DNA from: Faeciplasma sp900553675
GTDB lineage: Bacteria; Bacillota; Clostridia; Oscillospirales; Ruminococcaceae
Assembly: GCA_958428235.1 (NCBI GenBank)
Contig: CAUAFG010000030.1
Location: 1 to 20,095 of the forward strand
Reading direction: 5' to 3'
Length of the DNA stretch: 20,095 nt
Positions within the stretch are counted from its first letter, which is position 1. The number at the start of each line of letters is the position of its first letter. Both the position numbers and the translations under genes were made by a program. A model generated the notes under the pieces. That model saw only the letters and a program-made list of their open reading frames with translations. It did not search any database and was not told the DNA's origin. Shown piece by piece: positions 1 to 7,222 of the stretch.

Positions 1-22
1 CACACTTTCAAGCGTTTGTCAA
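1..22 (-). promoter_or_regulatory. rRNA-type promoter P3, cut by the left edge
   Basis: A third TTGACA (22-17 on the minus strand) is preceded by the same AAAAAAGTAC string that precedes P2. Its spacer sequence (16-1) resembles that of P2 (AAC...AAxTGTG). The -10 would fall just outside the window. The -35 lies 107 bp from that of P2, matching the 110 bp P1-P2 spacing, which supports a duplicated tandem array. Confidence 0.65.
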
Positions 23-75
23 GTACTTTTTTAAAAGTTTTTTAAAAAATTTTTTGACTTGCTTTTGTGTGTGGG

Positions 76-94
76 GCTTCTCTTTCGAGACAGC
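76..94 (-). other. Leader hairpin at predicted +1 of P2 (GAAA loop)
   Basis: The P2 transcript is predicted to begin GCTGTCTCGAAAGAGAAGC. UCUC pairs with GAGA across a GAAA GNRA tetraloop, and the outer GCU pairs with AGC, with a bulged G between. The position relative to the promoter is the same as in the P1 hairpin, but the stem and loop sequences differ. Confidence 0.55.
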
Positions 95-100
95 CTGATT

Positions 101-129
101 ATCATACCACAGTTTTCTGAGTTTGTCAA
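101..129 (-). promoter_or_regulatory. rRNA-type promoter P2, minus strand
   Basis: The -35 TTGACA (129-124), a 17 bp spacer and the -10 TATGAT (106-101) form a near-perfect sigma-A promoter, with a TGG extended -10 just before the hexamer. Upstream (130-165) is a run of A-tracts on the minus strand that fits an UP element. Predicted start is G94, which begins a hairpin. The -35 lies 110 bp downstream of that of P1. Confidence 0.85.
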
Positions 130-186
130 GTACTTTTTTCATCTTTTTTTGACTTTTTTTGCACTCGACTTTTCTTATTTCTGTGT

Positions 187-204
187 GCTTCCCTCTCGGA
201 CAGC
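187..204 (-). other. Leader hairpin at predicted +1 of P1 (GAGA loop)
   Basis: The minus-strand transcript from P1 is predicted to begin GCTGTCCGAGAGGGAAGC. GCU pairs with AGC and UCC with GGG (one U.G), leaving a GAGA GNRA loop. A matching hairpin starts at +1 of P2. Confidence 0.5.
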
Positions 205-210
205 TTTCTT

Positions 211-239
211 AATTTAGCACTTTTTGCGCCGGTTGTCAA
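211..239 (-). promoter_or_regulatory. rRNA-type promoter P1 (upstream-most), minus strand
   Basis: Read on the minus strand, a consensus -35 TTGACA (239-234) and a -10 TAAATT (216-211) are separated by exactly 17 bp. The expected start, 7 nt after the -10, is the G at 204. No gene follows inside the window, so it must serve something to the left, together with P2 and P3. Tandem strong promoters initiating with G and preceded by A-tracts are typical of Firmicutes rRNA operons. The rRNA assignment is inference because the structural RNA is not visible. Confidence 0.75.
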
Positions 240-327
240 GGGATTTTGCAAGATTTTTTTCGATATTTTTCGATTTATCGCTTTTGACCCATTCCCGCAC
301 CGTCCTGTTTAGTTCCATTGTGCATAA

Positions 328-353
328 GTTACACTGCCTGTTTAAAGTGTAAC
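328..353. repeat. 8-bp inverted repeat
   Basis: GTTACACT (328-335) and AGTGTAAC (346-353) are perfect inverted arms around a 10-nt loop. No T-tract follows on either strand, so it is not a canonical terminator. It could be an operator or a weak end signal between the anti-sigma gene and the rRNA-type promoters. Confidence 0.4.
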
Positions 354-387
354 AGAACCGCATAAATGCACACACTGTTCGGGGACT

Positions 388-452
388 GCACTATCCCGAA
401 AAATCCCCTCCCCGATTGCTCAGAGATGGGTTGTACGAAGGAAGGATAGTGC
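388..452 (-). terminator. Possible 3' end hairpin of the first anti-sigma gene
   Basis: GCACTATCC (388-396) and GGATAGTGC (444-452) are perfect 9-bp inverted arms, the second touching the TAG stop codon at 452. The loop is long (47 nt) and there is no T-tract, so factor-independent termination is doubtful. It is the only candidate 3' structure directly after this gene. Confidence 0.3.
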
Positions 453-1906
453 TATTTGTTTGTCCATATGTCCACCTGAACGCTTGGGTCGGAGTATTTA
501 TAGAGATAGATTCTTTCGATTTCGTCTATGCTTACAGGGCGGTCGATATATAAATCTACAGCCTCAGAAAGCCGCCAATCTTTTTTGTTTTTGGGAAGAG
601 TCCTGTGTGGCGAATAGCCCATGCCGCCAACGCTGCAATTGTTGATGATTTTTGCTTCCGATTCGGGAGCAAAATCTACTCCGAGCTTGTAGCAGGCTTC
701 ATCCATTAGATCCCAATATGCAGGATCATCCATAATTTCGGCAACCTCTTTGCCCTTTTCGGTCATGCTGAACTCGTAGCATTTGCCGCCTGATAACCTG
801 TCAAAGGCTTTATTTGCGCCCGCCGGACCGTATTCCTCTACGACTCTGAATTCGAGATTAAGGCGTTCGTTGTTTAAGTCAATTTCGTATTTTGTCATGT
901 TACTGCCGAAGATAGCAGTGCGATCATAAAGCACCCAGCGTTCATCAAATGTAAGATTCCTGTCCATTTCATACATTATCGCATGTTGTTTTCTTAACCA
1001 ACCGGTAGACATGGTTGTGAGCGTGGCTGGGTAAAACTCCAGCTCGCCGATTTTCACCGTCTTACTCATATCATCCTCAAGTATCACTTTAATCTGATAG
1101 GGCGATATATAAATCTCCGAAACCTTGAGCTTGCAATCTTCAATTTCTATTGACTTCTTCGGATGCAGCAGCAGATAGTCCAAAACCTCTGCCTTCTTAT
1201 CCCATCTGTCATAGAATTCATCCAATTCTTCCTCATCAATATCGGTATCCTTATGTTCGTCATAAAGAACCCTTTTGTTTACGCCGACAGTGATATCGAA
1301 GCTAAAGCCGTCCGCATAGCTTATTTCTCCGTCATAGGATTTAAGTCCTTTAAAATCAAGCGTCACCTCATCGCAGACGTAAAGTCTTGCACGCAAAACG
1401 GCATGAATCGTATCGGAAGGATTTTCCGGGTCGTAATCAGAGGTGGAAAGCGCGGTAAAGCATTTACCTCCACCACTCGAGTATTTCGTTTCATGGACGC
1501 GGTAGGCGGCGCCGGTGTCCTCGGCTATCTCATCAAACTCCGGTCGCTTTTCAAAAACACCGTTTTCATTTTTAAGCGTGAAGAAAATGTAAGTCATATA
1601 GTAATCACTTGCGACTTTGTTTATGGTCATCGTGATACCGTTGTCGGTAGTGCTTTCCATAAGTACCTCGGCATATGGGTCAACAAACTCCTGTTCCCTT
1701 TTCTCTATGCGCTCCCTGTCGGTAAGGAAGACTGCCGCGCCGGTCATTAAAACCACCGCCAGAACGCAGCTGAGCGCAACAGACAGCGGGCGGCTCAGTC
1801 GGACTCTGCGCTCGCTTACTTTCTCCTCGGGAAGTCCCGTAACCGTTTGTTCTATCCTTTGGCTGACGTTTTCCGGAACGCTGCCGTATAAATCATTAAG
1901 CTTCAT
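452..1906 (-). CDS. DUF4179-type anti-sigma-like membrane protein 1
   Basis: Probable membrane-anchored regulator of the ECF sigma factor encoded just upstream. The 484-residue product has a short cytoplasmic N-terminus, one transmembrane segment (about residues 41-61, ending MTGAAVFLTDRE) and a large predicted extracytoplasmic part. This layout fits DUF4179 proteins, which are commonly found beside sigma-70-like genes. ATG at 1906 is chosen because GGAGG (1919-1915) lies 8 nt upstream. A TTG at 1921 would put the ribosome binding site inside the coding region. The start overlaps the sigma gene's stop (1896) by 11 nt, so translation is probably coupled. It is a paralogue of the protein at 2614-4014: the membrane region and last ~25 residues are almost identical, the middle is divergent. 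The stop codon is TAG. Anti-sigma function is inferred from context and topology. Confidence 0.8.
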   Translation of the reverse strand: MKLNDLYGSVPENVSQRIEQTVTGLPEEKVSERRVRLSRPLSVALSCVLAVVLMTGAAVFLTDRERIEKREQEFVDPYAEVLMESTTDNGITMTINKVASDYYMTYIFFTLKNENGVFEKRPEFDEIAEDTGAAYRVHETKYSSGGGKCFTALSTSDYDPENPSDTIHAVLRARLYVCDEVTLDFKGLKSYDGEISYADGFSFDITVGVNKRVLYDEHKDTDIDEEELDEFYDRWDKKAEVLDYLLLHPKKSIEIEDCKLKVSEIYISPYQIKVILEDDMSKTVKIGELEFYPATLTTMSTGWLRKQHAIMYEMDRNLTFDERWVLYDRTAIFGSNMTKYEIDLNNERLNLEFRVVEEYGPAGANKAFDRLSGGKCYEFSMTEKGKEVAEIMDDPAYWDLMDEACYKLGVDFAPESEAKIINNCSVGGMGYSPHRTLPKNKKDWRLSEAVDLYIDRPVSIDEIERIYLYKYSDPSVQVDIWTNK

Positions 1907-2375
1907 AATCAATGCCTCCAATTCTTTGCTGTAGGGCTTGCCTTGCCCTGTGAAGCCTTACCTTTACGTTTGATTCGCTGATTTTAAGTATTTGGGATAT
2001 TTCGCAGACGGTGAAGCCCTCGCTGTAGTAAAGAACAAAGGGCAGCCGCGGCTTGACGTCCAGCGCGTTTATTTCCATGACGATTTCTTGCAACCCGAGT
2101 CCGGATTCCGCCTGGCTTGTCTCGCCGAGCGTGTCTATATCCTCGTGATACCGCCGCGAACGCGCCATGCTTTTGCACCGGTTTATAAGTATCCGCGTTA
2201 TCCACGTCTTAAAATATTCCTCCCGCTTTAGGGTGGAGAGCTTTTTATACGCTGCAAGCAGCGCATCCTGAACGGCGTCGGCGCAGTCGTCGTCGTTTTT
2301 CAGGATGGTTTTGGCAGTGTAGTACAAGCTCTTTTCCAGCTCAATCACCCGTTCGGAAAATTCTTTTTTGGTCAT
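1896..2375 (-). CDS. ECF-type sigma-70 family RNA polymerase sigma factor 1
   Basis: A 159-residue ECF-like sigma factor that should redirect RNA polymerase to its own promoter class. Region 2 covers about residues 10-75 (the NDDDCADAVQDALLAAYKKL helix and FKTWITRILINRC). Region 4 covers about 105-150, with the helix-turn-helix FTVCEISQILKISESNVKVRLHRAR. There is no extra C-terminal domain, and the length is normal for the family. GGAG lies about 10 nt before the ATG. The gene overlaps the following anti-sigma gene. An ECF-type promoter (2519-2549) and a long leader hairpin (2404-2493) lie upstream, which suggests autoregulation. It is a clear paralogue of the sigma factor at 4032-4541. Confidence 0.9.
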   Translation of the reverse strand: MTKKEFSERVIELEKSLYYTAKTILKNDDDCADAVQDALLAAYKKLSTLKREEYFKTWITRILINRCKSMARSRRYHEDIDTLGETSQAESGLGLQEIVMEINALDVKPRLPFVLYYSEGFTVCEISQILKISESNVKVRLHRARQALQQRIGGIDYEA

Positions 2376-2403
2376 GATATTCTATCTCCAAATGTTTTTA
2401 CTT

Positions 2404-2493
2404 ATTTCCGTCTAAAAGCGTTCCAAAAATCAGGCGCAAAACCCATCGTTCAGCGGTTTTGGTCTGATTTTTGGTTTCGCTTCAGACGGAAAT
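2404..2493. repeat. ~90-nt near-palindromic hairpin in the sigma-1 leader
   Basis: Thirty-nt arms (2404-2433 and 2464-2493) are inverted copies with only a few mismatches. Their ends read ATTTCCGTCT and AGACGGAAAT. Inside, CAAAACC (2437-2443) pairs with GGTTTTG (2455-2461). No T-tract follows on either strand, so it is not a terminator. It lies between the ECF promoter and the sigma gene, inside the predicted 5' leader. It may be a MITE-like insertion or a regulatory RNA stem. The sigma-2 leader has no counterpart. Confidence 0.8.
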
Positions 2494-2518
2494 TAGTAGT
2501 CAATACCGTATTGCATTA

Positions 2519-2549
2519 ATTAGACGAATCAGGGCGGCAAAAGGTTACA
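2519..2549 (-). promoter_or_regulatory. ECF-type promoter of the sigma-1/anti-sigma-1 operon
   Basis: On the minus strand, TGTAAC (2549-2544, followed by CTTTT) is separated by 17 nt from CGTCTAAT (2526-2519). The -35 AAC core and the CGTC -10 are hallmarks of ECF promoters. The same arrangement and spacing occurs before the second sigma gene (4567-4597), which supports recognition by one or both of these sigma factors. Confidence 0.65.
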
Positions 2550-2558
2550 TCTGATTAT

Positions 2559-2592
2559 GAAAAAATTGCAGGGTGAGACCAGCCCGCCCTGC
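2559..2592 (-). terminator. Rho-independent terminator after anti-sigma 2
   Basis: On the minus strand GCAGGG (2592-2587) pairs with CCCTGC (2573-2568) around a 13-nt loop and is followed by AATTTTTT. It closes the sigma-2/anti-sigma-2 operon and lies only 10 bp upstream of the sigma-1 -35 box. Confidence 0.75.
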
Positions 2593-2613
2593 TTCATGAT
2601 TCTTAGCGATTGA

Positions 2614-4014
2614 TTATTTGTTCACCCACACATCCAACTGAACGCTTGGGTCGGAGTATTTATAGAGGTAGATTCTTTCGATTTCGTCTATGCTTACAGG
2701 GCGGTCGATATATGCGTCCGCAAACGCAGTGGCATACTCCTGCGTGCTGCCCGCCTGACCGTGGCTTACGCCGATAAGGCTTGCTTGCGTGCCGGTGGCG
2801 AAGTCAACGCCAATCTTATAGCTTGCCGCGTCCAGCATATCAAAGTATTCGGGGTTCTGCCTGATGCTTTCGATTTCCTTGTATATATCCGTTTTTCTGA
2901 TATCGCGGCTTGACAAATACTTATGCGCCGCTTTCTGTCCCTGCTCATCATATAGCTTTTTATGTTCTGCCCATGTTTCGGCTTCGTAGTCAAGCTCTGC
3001 CTTGGTCTTCCAGTCGCCAAAGACATACATCTCCGGACGTTCCTTCTCCATCCTGATTTCGTCGGGGGTGGCGGTCTTTAAGTACTCATTCCGCTCATAC
3101 GCCTTTCTGAGATAATCGGTCGAGATGGATATAAGCGTTACCGGATAATATTCAAGCTCGCCGATTTTAACCGTCTTGCTCAGGTCGCTTTTAACGCTTA
3201 CCGATATCTGGTAGGGCGAGATATACAGGCTTGTTGCTTTAAGCTCGCAGCCCTCGATTTCGATTGTTTTGTCAAGCTCGATAGTCTGATAGTCCAGCGC
3301 CTCGGACTTCATATCGTACTGCTTAAGCTCGTTTCTCATAGCGTCCTCGGGGAAGCCGCTGTTATCAACAAGGTCGTTAACAAGCTTTTCGCTGGTTCCG
3401 ATATTGATATCAAAGCTGAAGCCGTCGGCATATTCGATTGTGCCGTCGGTCGATTTAAGCCCCTTGAAGTTAAGAGTCATCTTTCCAAACGGAAGAGGGT
3501 GCCGCAGAACCGCATGAATGGTATCTGATGGGTTCTCGGGGTCGTAGTCCGAGACGGAAAGTGTGGTAAAGCCTAAAAGGCTGCCGTACTTTGTTTCGAT
3601 TCCCTTGGAGTAGTATATCCAGTCAAAGGTTATCTCGTCGAACTCCGGCTGCTTTTCAAACACTCCGTTTTCGTTTTTGAGGGTGAAGTAAACGTAGTCC
3701 ATGTGATAATCCGCCGCAAGCTTGTTAAGCGTCATTGTAATGCCGTTATTGGTGACGCTTTGCATAACCTGCTCGGTGTAGGGGTCTACAAGCTCTGTCT
3801 CCCTTTTCTCTATTTGCTCCCTGTCGGTAAGGAAGATTGCCGCGCCGGTCATAAACACCACTGCCACAACGCAGCAGGCGGCAATAAGCAAAACCTTTCT
3901 TGCACTGTTAAATTTATGAATATTATTATATGACTTCTCATCCAGCCTGTCAAGCGCTTCAACTACAGATTTATGAACGCAGGGCGGAACTCTCAACTGA
4001 TTTCTGTTATCCAT
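2614..4014 (-). CDS. DUF4179-type anti-sigma-like membrane protein 2
   Basis: A 466-residue paralogue of the protein at 452-1906, with the same layout: a cytoplasmic N-terminus of about 40 residues, one transmembrane segment (about 41-62, ending MTGAAIFLTDRE) and a large extracytoplasmic region. Shared landmarks include IEKRE, DPENPSDTIHAVLR, FKGLKS, YADGFSFDI, YISPYQI and SKTVKIGELE. A charged, helix-rich segment around residues 295-365 differs strongly from the paralogue and may carry the differing signal specificity (inference). It starts 17 nt after the sigma-2 stop behind AAAGGA and ends in TAA before a terminator. Anti-sigma function is inferred from pairing with the sigma gene. Confidence 0.8.
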   Translation of the reverse strand: MDNRNQLRVPPCVHKSVVEALDRLDEKSYNNIHKFNSARKVLLIAACCVVAVVFMTGAAIFLTDREQIEKRETELVDPYTEQVMQSVTNNGITMTLNKLAADYHMDYVYFTLKNENGVFEKQPEFDEITFDWIYYSKGIETKYGSLLGFTTLSVSDYDPENPSDTIHAVLRHPLPFGKMTLNFKGLKSTDGTIEYADGFSFDINIGTSEKLVNDLVDNSGFPEDAMRNELKQYDMKSEALDYQTIELDKTIEIEGCELKATSLYISPYQISVSVKSDLSKTVKIGELEYYPVTLISISTDYLRKAYERNEYLKTATPDEIRMEKERPEMYVFGDWKTKAELDYEAETWAEHKKLYDEQGQKAAHKYLSSRDIRKTDIYKEIESIRQNPEYFDMLDAASYKIGVDFATGTQASLIGVSHGQAGSTQEYATAFADAYIDRPVSIDEIERIYLYKYSDPSVQLDVWVNK

Positions 4015-4031
4015 ATCAACCTATCCTTTCT

Positions 4032-4541
4032 TTAATAGTATTGCTCTTCGGCTCGGGCCAACGGCGTGGGCTGCCATTCAAGCTGCTCTTTCAGCATAAG
4101 CCTTGCGCGGGATATCCTCTTTCGCACCGCCGCAGGAGTAAGTCCCAGCGACCTTGCTATCTCCTCGGTGGTAAAGCCATCCATATAGTACAGCATCAGC
4201 GGAACCCGATATTTTTCGTCCAATGAGGCGATTTCAAGCATAAGCTCGGTTTTGGAATAATCGTCCTCGGCTGCCGGCTCGGAGATATTTTCGATATCGT
4301 CGGTATACCTTCGTGATTTCAGCTGTGAATAGCAGGTATTTACAAGAATCCTGATAATCCAGGTTTTGAAGTACTCGGGATTTTTCAGCTTATCAAGGCT
4401 TTTATATGCCTTAAAGATAGCCTCCTGAACGGCGTCGGCGCAGTCGGAGTCGTTTTTTAATATCGCATATGCGGTGTGATACATTGCCTGTTCTGCCTCT
4501 AAAATTTTTTCGCAGAACTCTTGCTTTGTCATGACAATCAT
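4032..4541 (-). CDS. ECF-type sigma-70 family RNA polymerase sigma factor 2
   Basis: A 169-residue ECF-like sigma factor, paralogous to the one at 1896-2375. Region 2 holds NDSDCADAVQEAIFKAYKSL and FKTWIIRILVNTC. Region 4 holds the helix-turn-helix FTTEEIARSLGLTPAAVRKRISRAR. The frame is open to 4661, but translating from there would run through the upstream terminator and promoter. ATG at 4541 is preferred because AAGGAGT (4560-4554) lies 12 nt upstream. The next ATG (4532, MTKQEF, aligning with the start of sigma 1) is the alternative. It is followed by its anti-sigma gene and probably drives its own operon from the ECF-type promoter at 4567-4597. Confidence 0.9.
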   Translation of the reverse strand: MIVMTKQEFCEKILEAEQAMYHTAYAILKNDSDCADAVQEAIFKAYKSLDKLKNPEYFKTWIIRILVNTCYSQLKSRRYTDDIENISEPAAEDDYSKTELMLEIASLDEKYRVPLMLYYMDGFTTEEIARSLGLTPAAVRKRISRARLMLKEQLEWQPTPLARAEEQYY

Positions 4542-4566
4542 TCGCTGCTTTTCACTCCTTTCACCT

Positions 4567-4597
4567 ATTAGACGCTCTGCCGCCCCGCATTGTGACG
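4567..4597 (-). promoter_or_regulatory. ECF-type promoter of the sigma-2/anti-sigma-2 operon
   Basis: On the minus strand CGTCAC (4597-4592) is separated by 17 nt from CGTCTAAT (4574-4567). The -10 is identical to that of the sigma-1 promoter and the spacing is the same, but the -35 is a weaker match (GTCAC instead of GTAAC). Confidence 0.55.
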
Positions 4598-4602
4598 ACC
4601 CA

Positions 4603-4634
4603 TAAAAGAAAAACCGCAGAAAATTCTCTGCGGT
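4603..4634 (-). terminator. Rho-independent terminator after the DHHW gene
   Basis: On the minus strand ACCGCAGA (4634-4627) pairs with TCTGCGGT (4620-4613), followed by TTTTTCTTTT. It closes the holA-to-DHHW operon and sits 6 bp upstream of the sigma-2 -35 region. Confidence 0.85.
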
Positions 4635-4653
4635 CTGAGTGTGTCCGTGATGT

Positions 4654-5799
4654 TTATTCAACCTCTATCCCGTCATTGATTCTGTCGGTCAGCAGATTCA
4701 GCTTTTTAAGATTTGTGTCGGTCGAGAAGCCCGCGGCGTTATATACTATTAGTATATCGTCGTAGTCGGTGGGGTCGATGTAGTCGGTGGGGTCGGTCAT
4801 GTATCTCAAATCAATCAGATCAATGCGCGAATAATGCTCGCATAAAAACGGCGCAAGGCAGTTGGCATAGCTATCCTTTATAATAAGGAGCTTTCCGCCC
4901 TCGGTGCCGGAATATATGCTCACCTTTGCGGTATTTTTGCCCAGATAGCAAAGGTATTTGTCCTTCTGGCTAAGATACGCCTCTGCAAACACCTTTCCGC
5001 CGGTCTGCTCGTCGTCGGTTTCCAGGCGCGCCTGACCGGATATCGGGGTGTAAAAATCGATGGTGTCCGGCTCGGTTTTGGAATAAAGAGTCTTTGAGTA
5101 AAGCGAGCCGGAAAAGCTGTGGCTTGCGTGGCGGATGTTGAATCGCTCCGGCCCCGCAGGCGTAAAGCCGAGGCTTTTTGCAGCGTCCTTGTAGCCGATA
5201 TACGTCCCCAGCGAAGTCCAGTGGTGGTCGGTGCGGTAGTAGATATACTCCTCCCGCTCGGCGCGCAGACTGTTGTAGACGTTCACGGTGCGGGCAGCCC
5301 CCGAAAGCTTGCCATAGACATAGTCTGTCAGTGCGTTCTGGTCGAGGACGTCGGCGTCCTTGGGCAGCATATCGGAATATATCTGCGCGGCTGTGGGGAC
5401 AAGCATTACATGAACGTTTCCTATCGCCTCCGAAAGTCCGAGGATGGCTTTTATAGATTCGTCAAGAGTGCTCAGCTCTACCGGCTCGGCTATTTCAAGC
5501 ATTCTGTCACCGGCGATGTAAACGCCGTTTATCTGATGTCTCCCCTGCAAAAGCTCCAGTCCTGTGTGCAAAGATATCCAGTTTTTGCGCAGAGGAAAGC
5601 TGTCGTCTAAATATTCGGACAGTCCGCGGGTAAAGTCCCCCGAAAAATAGGAATCGGCAGACAGCTTGGGAGCCTGGGCGAGATACCTGTTTTCAAGCTC
5701 GGAATATTCCTTTTTGGGAAGTATAAACGAAACTATTGCTATCACCGCGATAATCGCGAAGAACGTGACGGCGTTGATGATTTCACAAATCTTTTTCAT
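4654..5799 (-). CDS. DHHW/AlgX-like SGNH-fold protein
   Basis: A 381-residue membrane-anchored protein predicted to act outside the membrane with the adjacent MBOAT protein in O-acetylation of a surface polymer. There is an N-terminal transmembrane anchor (about residues 9-28). The DHHW motif that names the family is at residues 191-194 (YYRTDHHWT). A Ser in KDSYAN (about residue 310) could be the nucleophile, as in AlgX/AlgJ-like enzymes. ATG at 5799 follows the MBOAT TGA stop by 2 nt, so the two are translationally coupled. The polymer acted on is unknown. The family and partnership are well established; the exact reaction here is inference. Confidence 0.85.
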   Translation of the reverse strand: MKKICEIINAVTFFAIIAVIAIVSFILPKKEYSELENRYLAQAPKLSADSYFSGDFTRGLSEYLDDSFPLRKNWISLHTGLELLQGRHQINGVYIAGDRMLEIAEPVELSTLDESIKAILGLSEAIGNVHVMLVPTAAQIYSDMLPKDADVLDQNALTDYVYGKLSGAARTVNVYNSLRAEREEYIYYRTDHHWTSLGTYIGYKDAAKSLGFTPAGPERFNIRHASHSFSGSLYSKTLYSKTEPDTIDFYTPISGQARLETDDEQTGGKVFAEAYLSQKDKYLCYLGKNTAKVSIYSGTEGGKLLIIKDSYANCLAPFLCEHYSRIDLIDLRYMTDPTDYIDPTDYDDILIVYNAAGFSTDTNLKKLNLLTDRINDGIEVE

Positions 5800-5801
5800 A
5801 A

Positions 5802-7202
5802 TCAGAAGTTAAAGTAAAGAAATGGGTTGTAGGTTGAATTGACTAAATATGCGGTTGAGGCTATCAGCAGGGCTGCGGTTATCACCGGTTTTAGCACCAG
5901 TATAACCTTTGAGCCTTCCCCGCCGATCTGCTTGATATAGTTTTTTGCGGCTCCCGAAGAGAAGAATATGCAAAGAGCTAAGCTTACCGCCGCCTGTGAA
6001 AGAAGCGACCACGATCCGCCCGAAGCAAAACTTCCGCCCGCTCCGAACATCGCGCCGATAAATCGCAGCGCCGAGCCCAAAGAGTCGGTGTCGAAAAGCA
6101 CCCAGCCAAACACCACCGCAAGCATTGTATATAGCCACGAGAAAAACGCAGGAAGCCTTTCAAGCAGCTTTTCCATCCCCAAATGCTCGGCGATGATAAG
6201 CAAACCGAACCACGCTCCCCAAAGAACAAAGTTCATGCTTGCTCCGTGCCATAGTCCTGTCAGCAGCCAGACGATTGCCAGGTTGCGCACCGTTTTCCAC
6301 CTGCCCTTTCGGCTTCCGCCCAACGGGATGTAAACGTAATCGCGGAACCACGCGCCGAGGGTGATATGCCATCTGCGCCAGAAGTCGGAGACGCTCTTTG
6401 AAGTATATGGAAGGTCGAAGTTTTTGGGATACTTAAAGCCCAGCATTCTGCCCAGACCTATTGCCATGTCGGAATATCCCGAAAAGTCAAAATAAATCTG
6501 GAAGGTGAAGGCGATTATGCCCAGCCACGCCGTCAGCGCGGGAAGAGTGGAATAATCCATCTCCTTAACCTGCGACCAGAATATGCCTATATTATTTGCT
6601 AAAAGCACCTTTTTTGCAAGACCCACAATGAATATGCTCACGCCGTCGGACATGTCCGAAATGCTTACCTTGCGGTCGTTAAGCTCGGCGGCTATGTCCT
6701 GATACTTTACAATCGGACCAGCAACTATCTGCGGGAAGCAGGTGACATACGCCGCAAAGTTGATAAAGCTGCGCTGAACGTTTATCTTCCGCCTGTAAAG
6801 GTCTATCGTGTAGGACATACTCTGGAAGGTGAAGAAGGATATGCCTATCGGCAGGGGCAGGTTCGGCGACGGAATCGAAGTTCTGAAAATGCCGTTGAAG
6901 GTATCTACCACAAAAGAGCTGTATTTAAAGGTGAACAGCAGCCCAAAATTTATAACGATGGAGACGATCAGGCAGGCTCTGCGCTTTTTTTCGTTTTCGG
7001 TTTTCGACATAAGCATTCCTGCGGTGTAGTCAACAGCGGTGGATATTATCATCACGATAACATATATCGGCTCGCCCCAGGCATAAAAACCCAGACCCGA
7101 TACAAAAAGCATCAGGTTTTTAAGCCTTTTGGGTGCAAAAAAGTAAATAAGCATAACCGCAGGCAGGAAGTAATACAAAAATTCTATGCCCGAAAATACC
7201 AT
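5802..7202 (-). CDS. MBOAT family O-acyltransferase (AlgI/PatA/DltB-like)
   Basis: A 466-residue polytopic membrane protein of the MBOAT superfamily that would move acyl groups across the membrane onto a surface polymer. Family landmarks are the conserved His in FWRRWHI (H279), the catalytic-type His in TGLWHGA (H319), PQIVAGPI (about 157-164) and FDFSGYSDMAIGLG (about 238-251). Length is typical of AlgI/PatB-type members. GGGAG lies about 10 nt before the ATG, and the RNase M5-like gene ends 20 nt upstream. The closely coupled DHHW gene suggests an AlgI-AlgX-like pair. There is no dlt operon around it, so D-alanylation of teichoic acid is less likely. Confidence 0.92.
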   Translation of the reverse strand: MVFSGIEFLYYFLPAVMLIYFFAPKRLKNLMLFVSGLGFYAWGEPIYVIVMIISTAVDYTAGMLMSKTENEKKRRACLIVSIVINFGLLFTFKYSSFVVDTFNGIFRTSIPSPNLPLPIGISFFTFQSMSYTIDLYRRKINVQRSFINFAAYVTCFPQIVAGPIVKYQDIAAELNDRKVSISDMSDGVSIFIVGLAKKVLLANNIGIFWSQVKEMDYSTLPALTAWLGIIAFTFQIYFDFSGYSDMAIGLGRMLGFKYPKNFDLPYTSKSVSDFWRRWHITLGAWFRDYVYIPLGGSRKGRWKTVRNLAIVWLLTGLWHGASMNFVLWGAWFGLLIIAEHLGMEKLLERLPAFFSWLYTMLAVVFGWVLFDTDSLGSALRFIGAMFGAGGSFASGGSWSLLSQAAVSLALCIFFSSGAAKNYIKQIGGEGSKVILVLKPVITAALLIASTAYLVNSTYNPFLYFNF

Positions 7203-7222
7203 TCTGATATGTCTCCCGATTG

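Noticed and set aside
4542..4661. N-terminal extension of sigma factor 2 to 4661
   Set aside because: It would translate the DHHW terminator hairpin and the ECF promoter. A good ribosome binding site supports the start at 4541.
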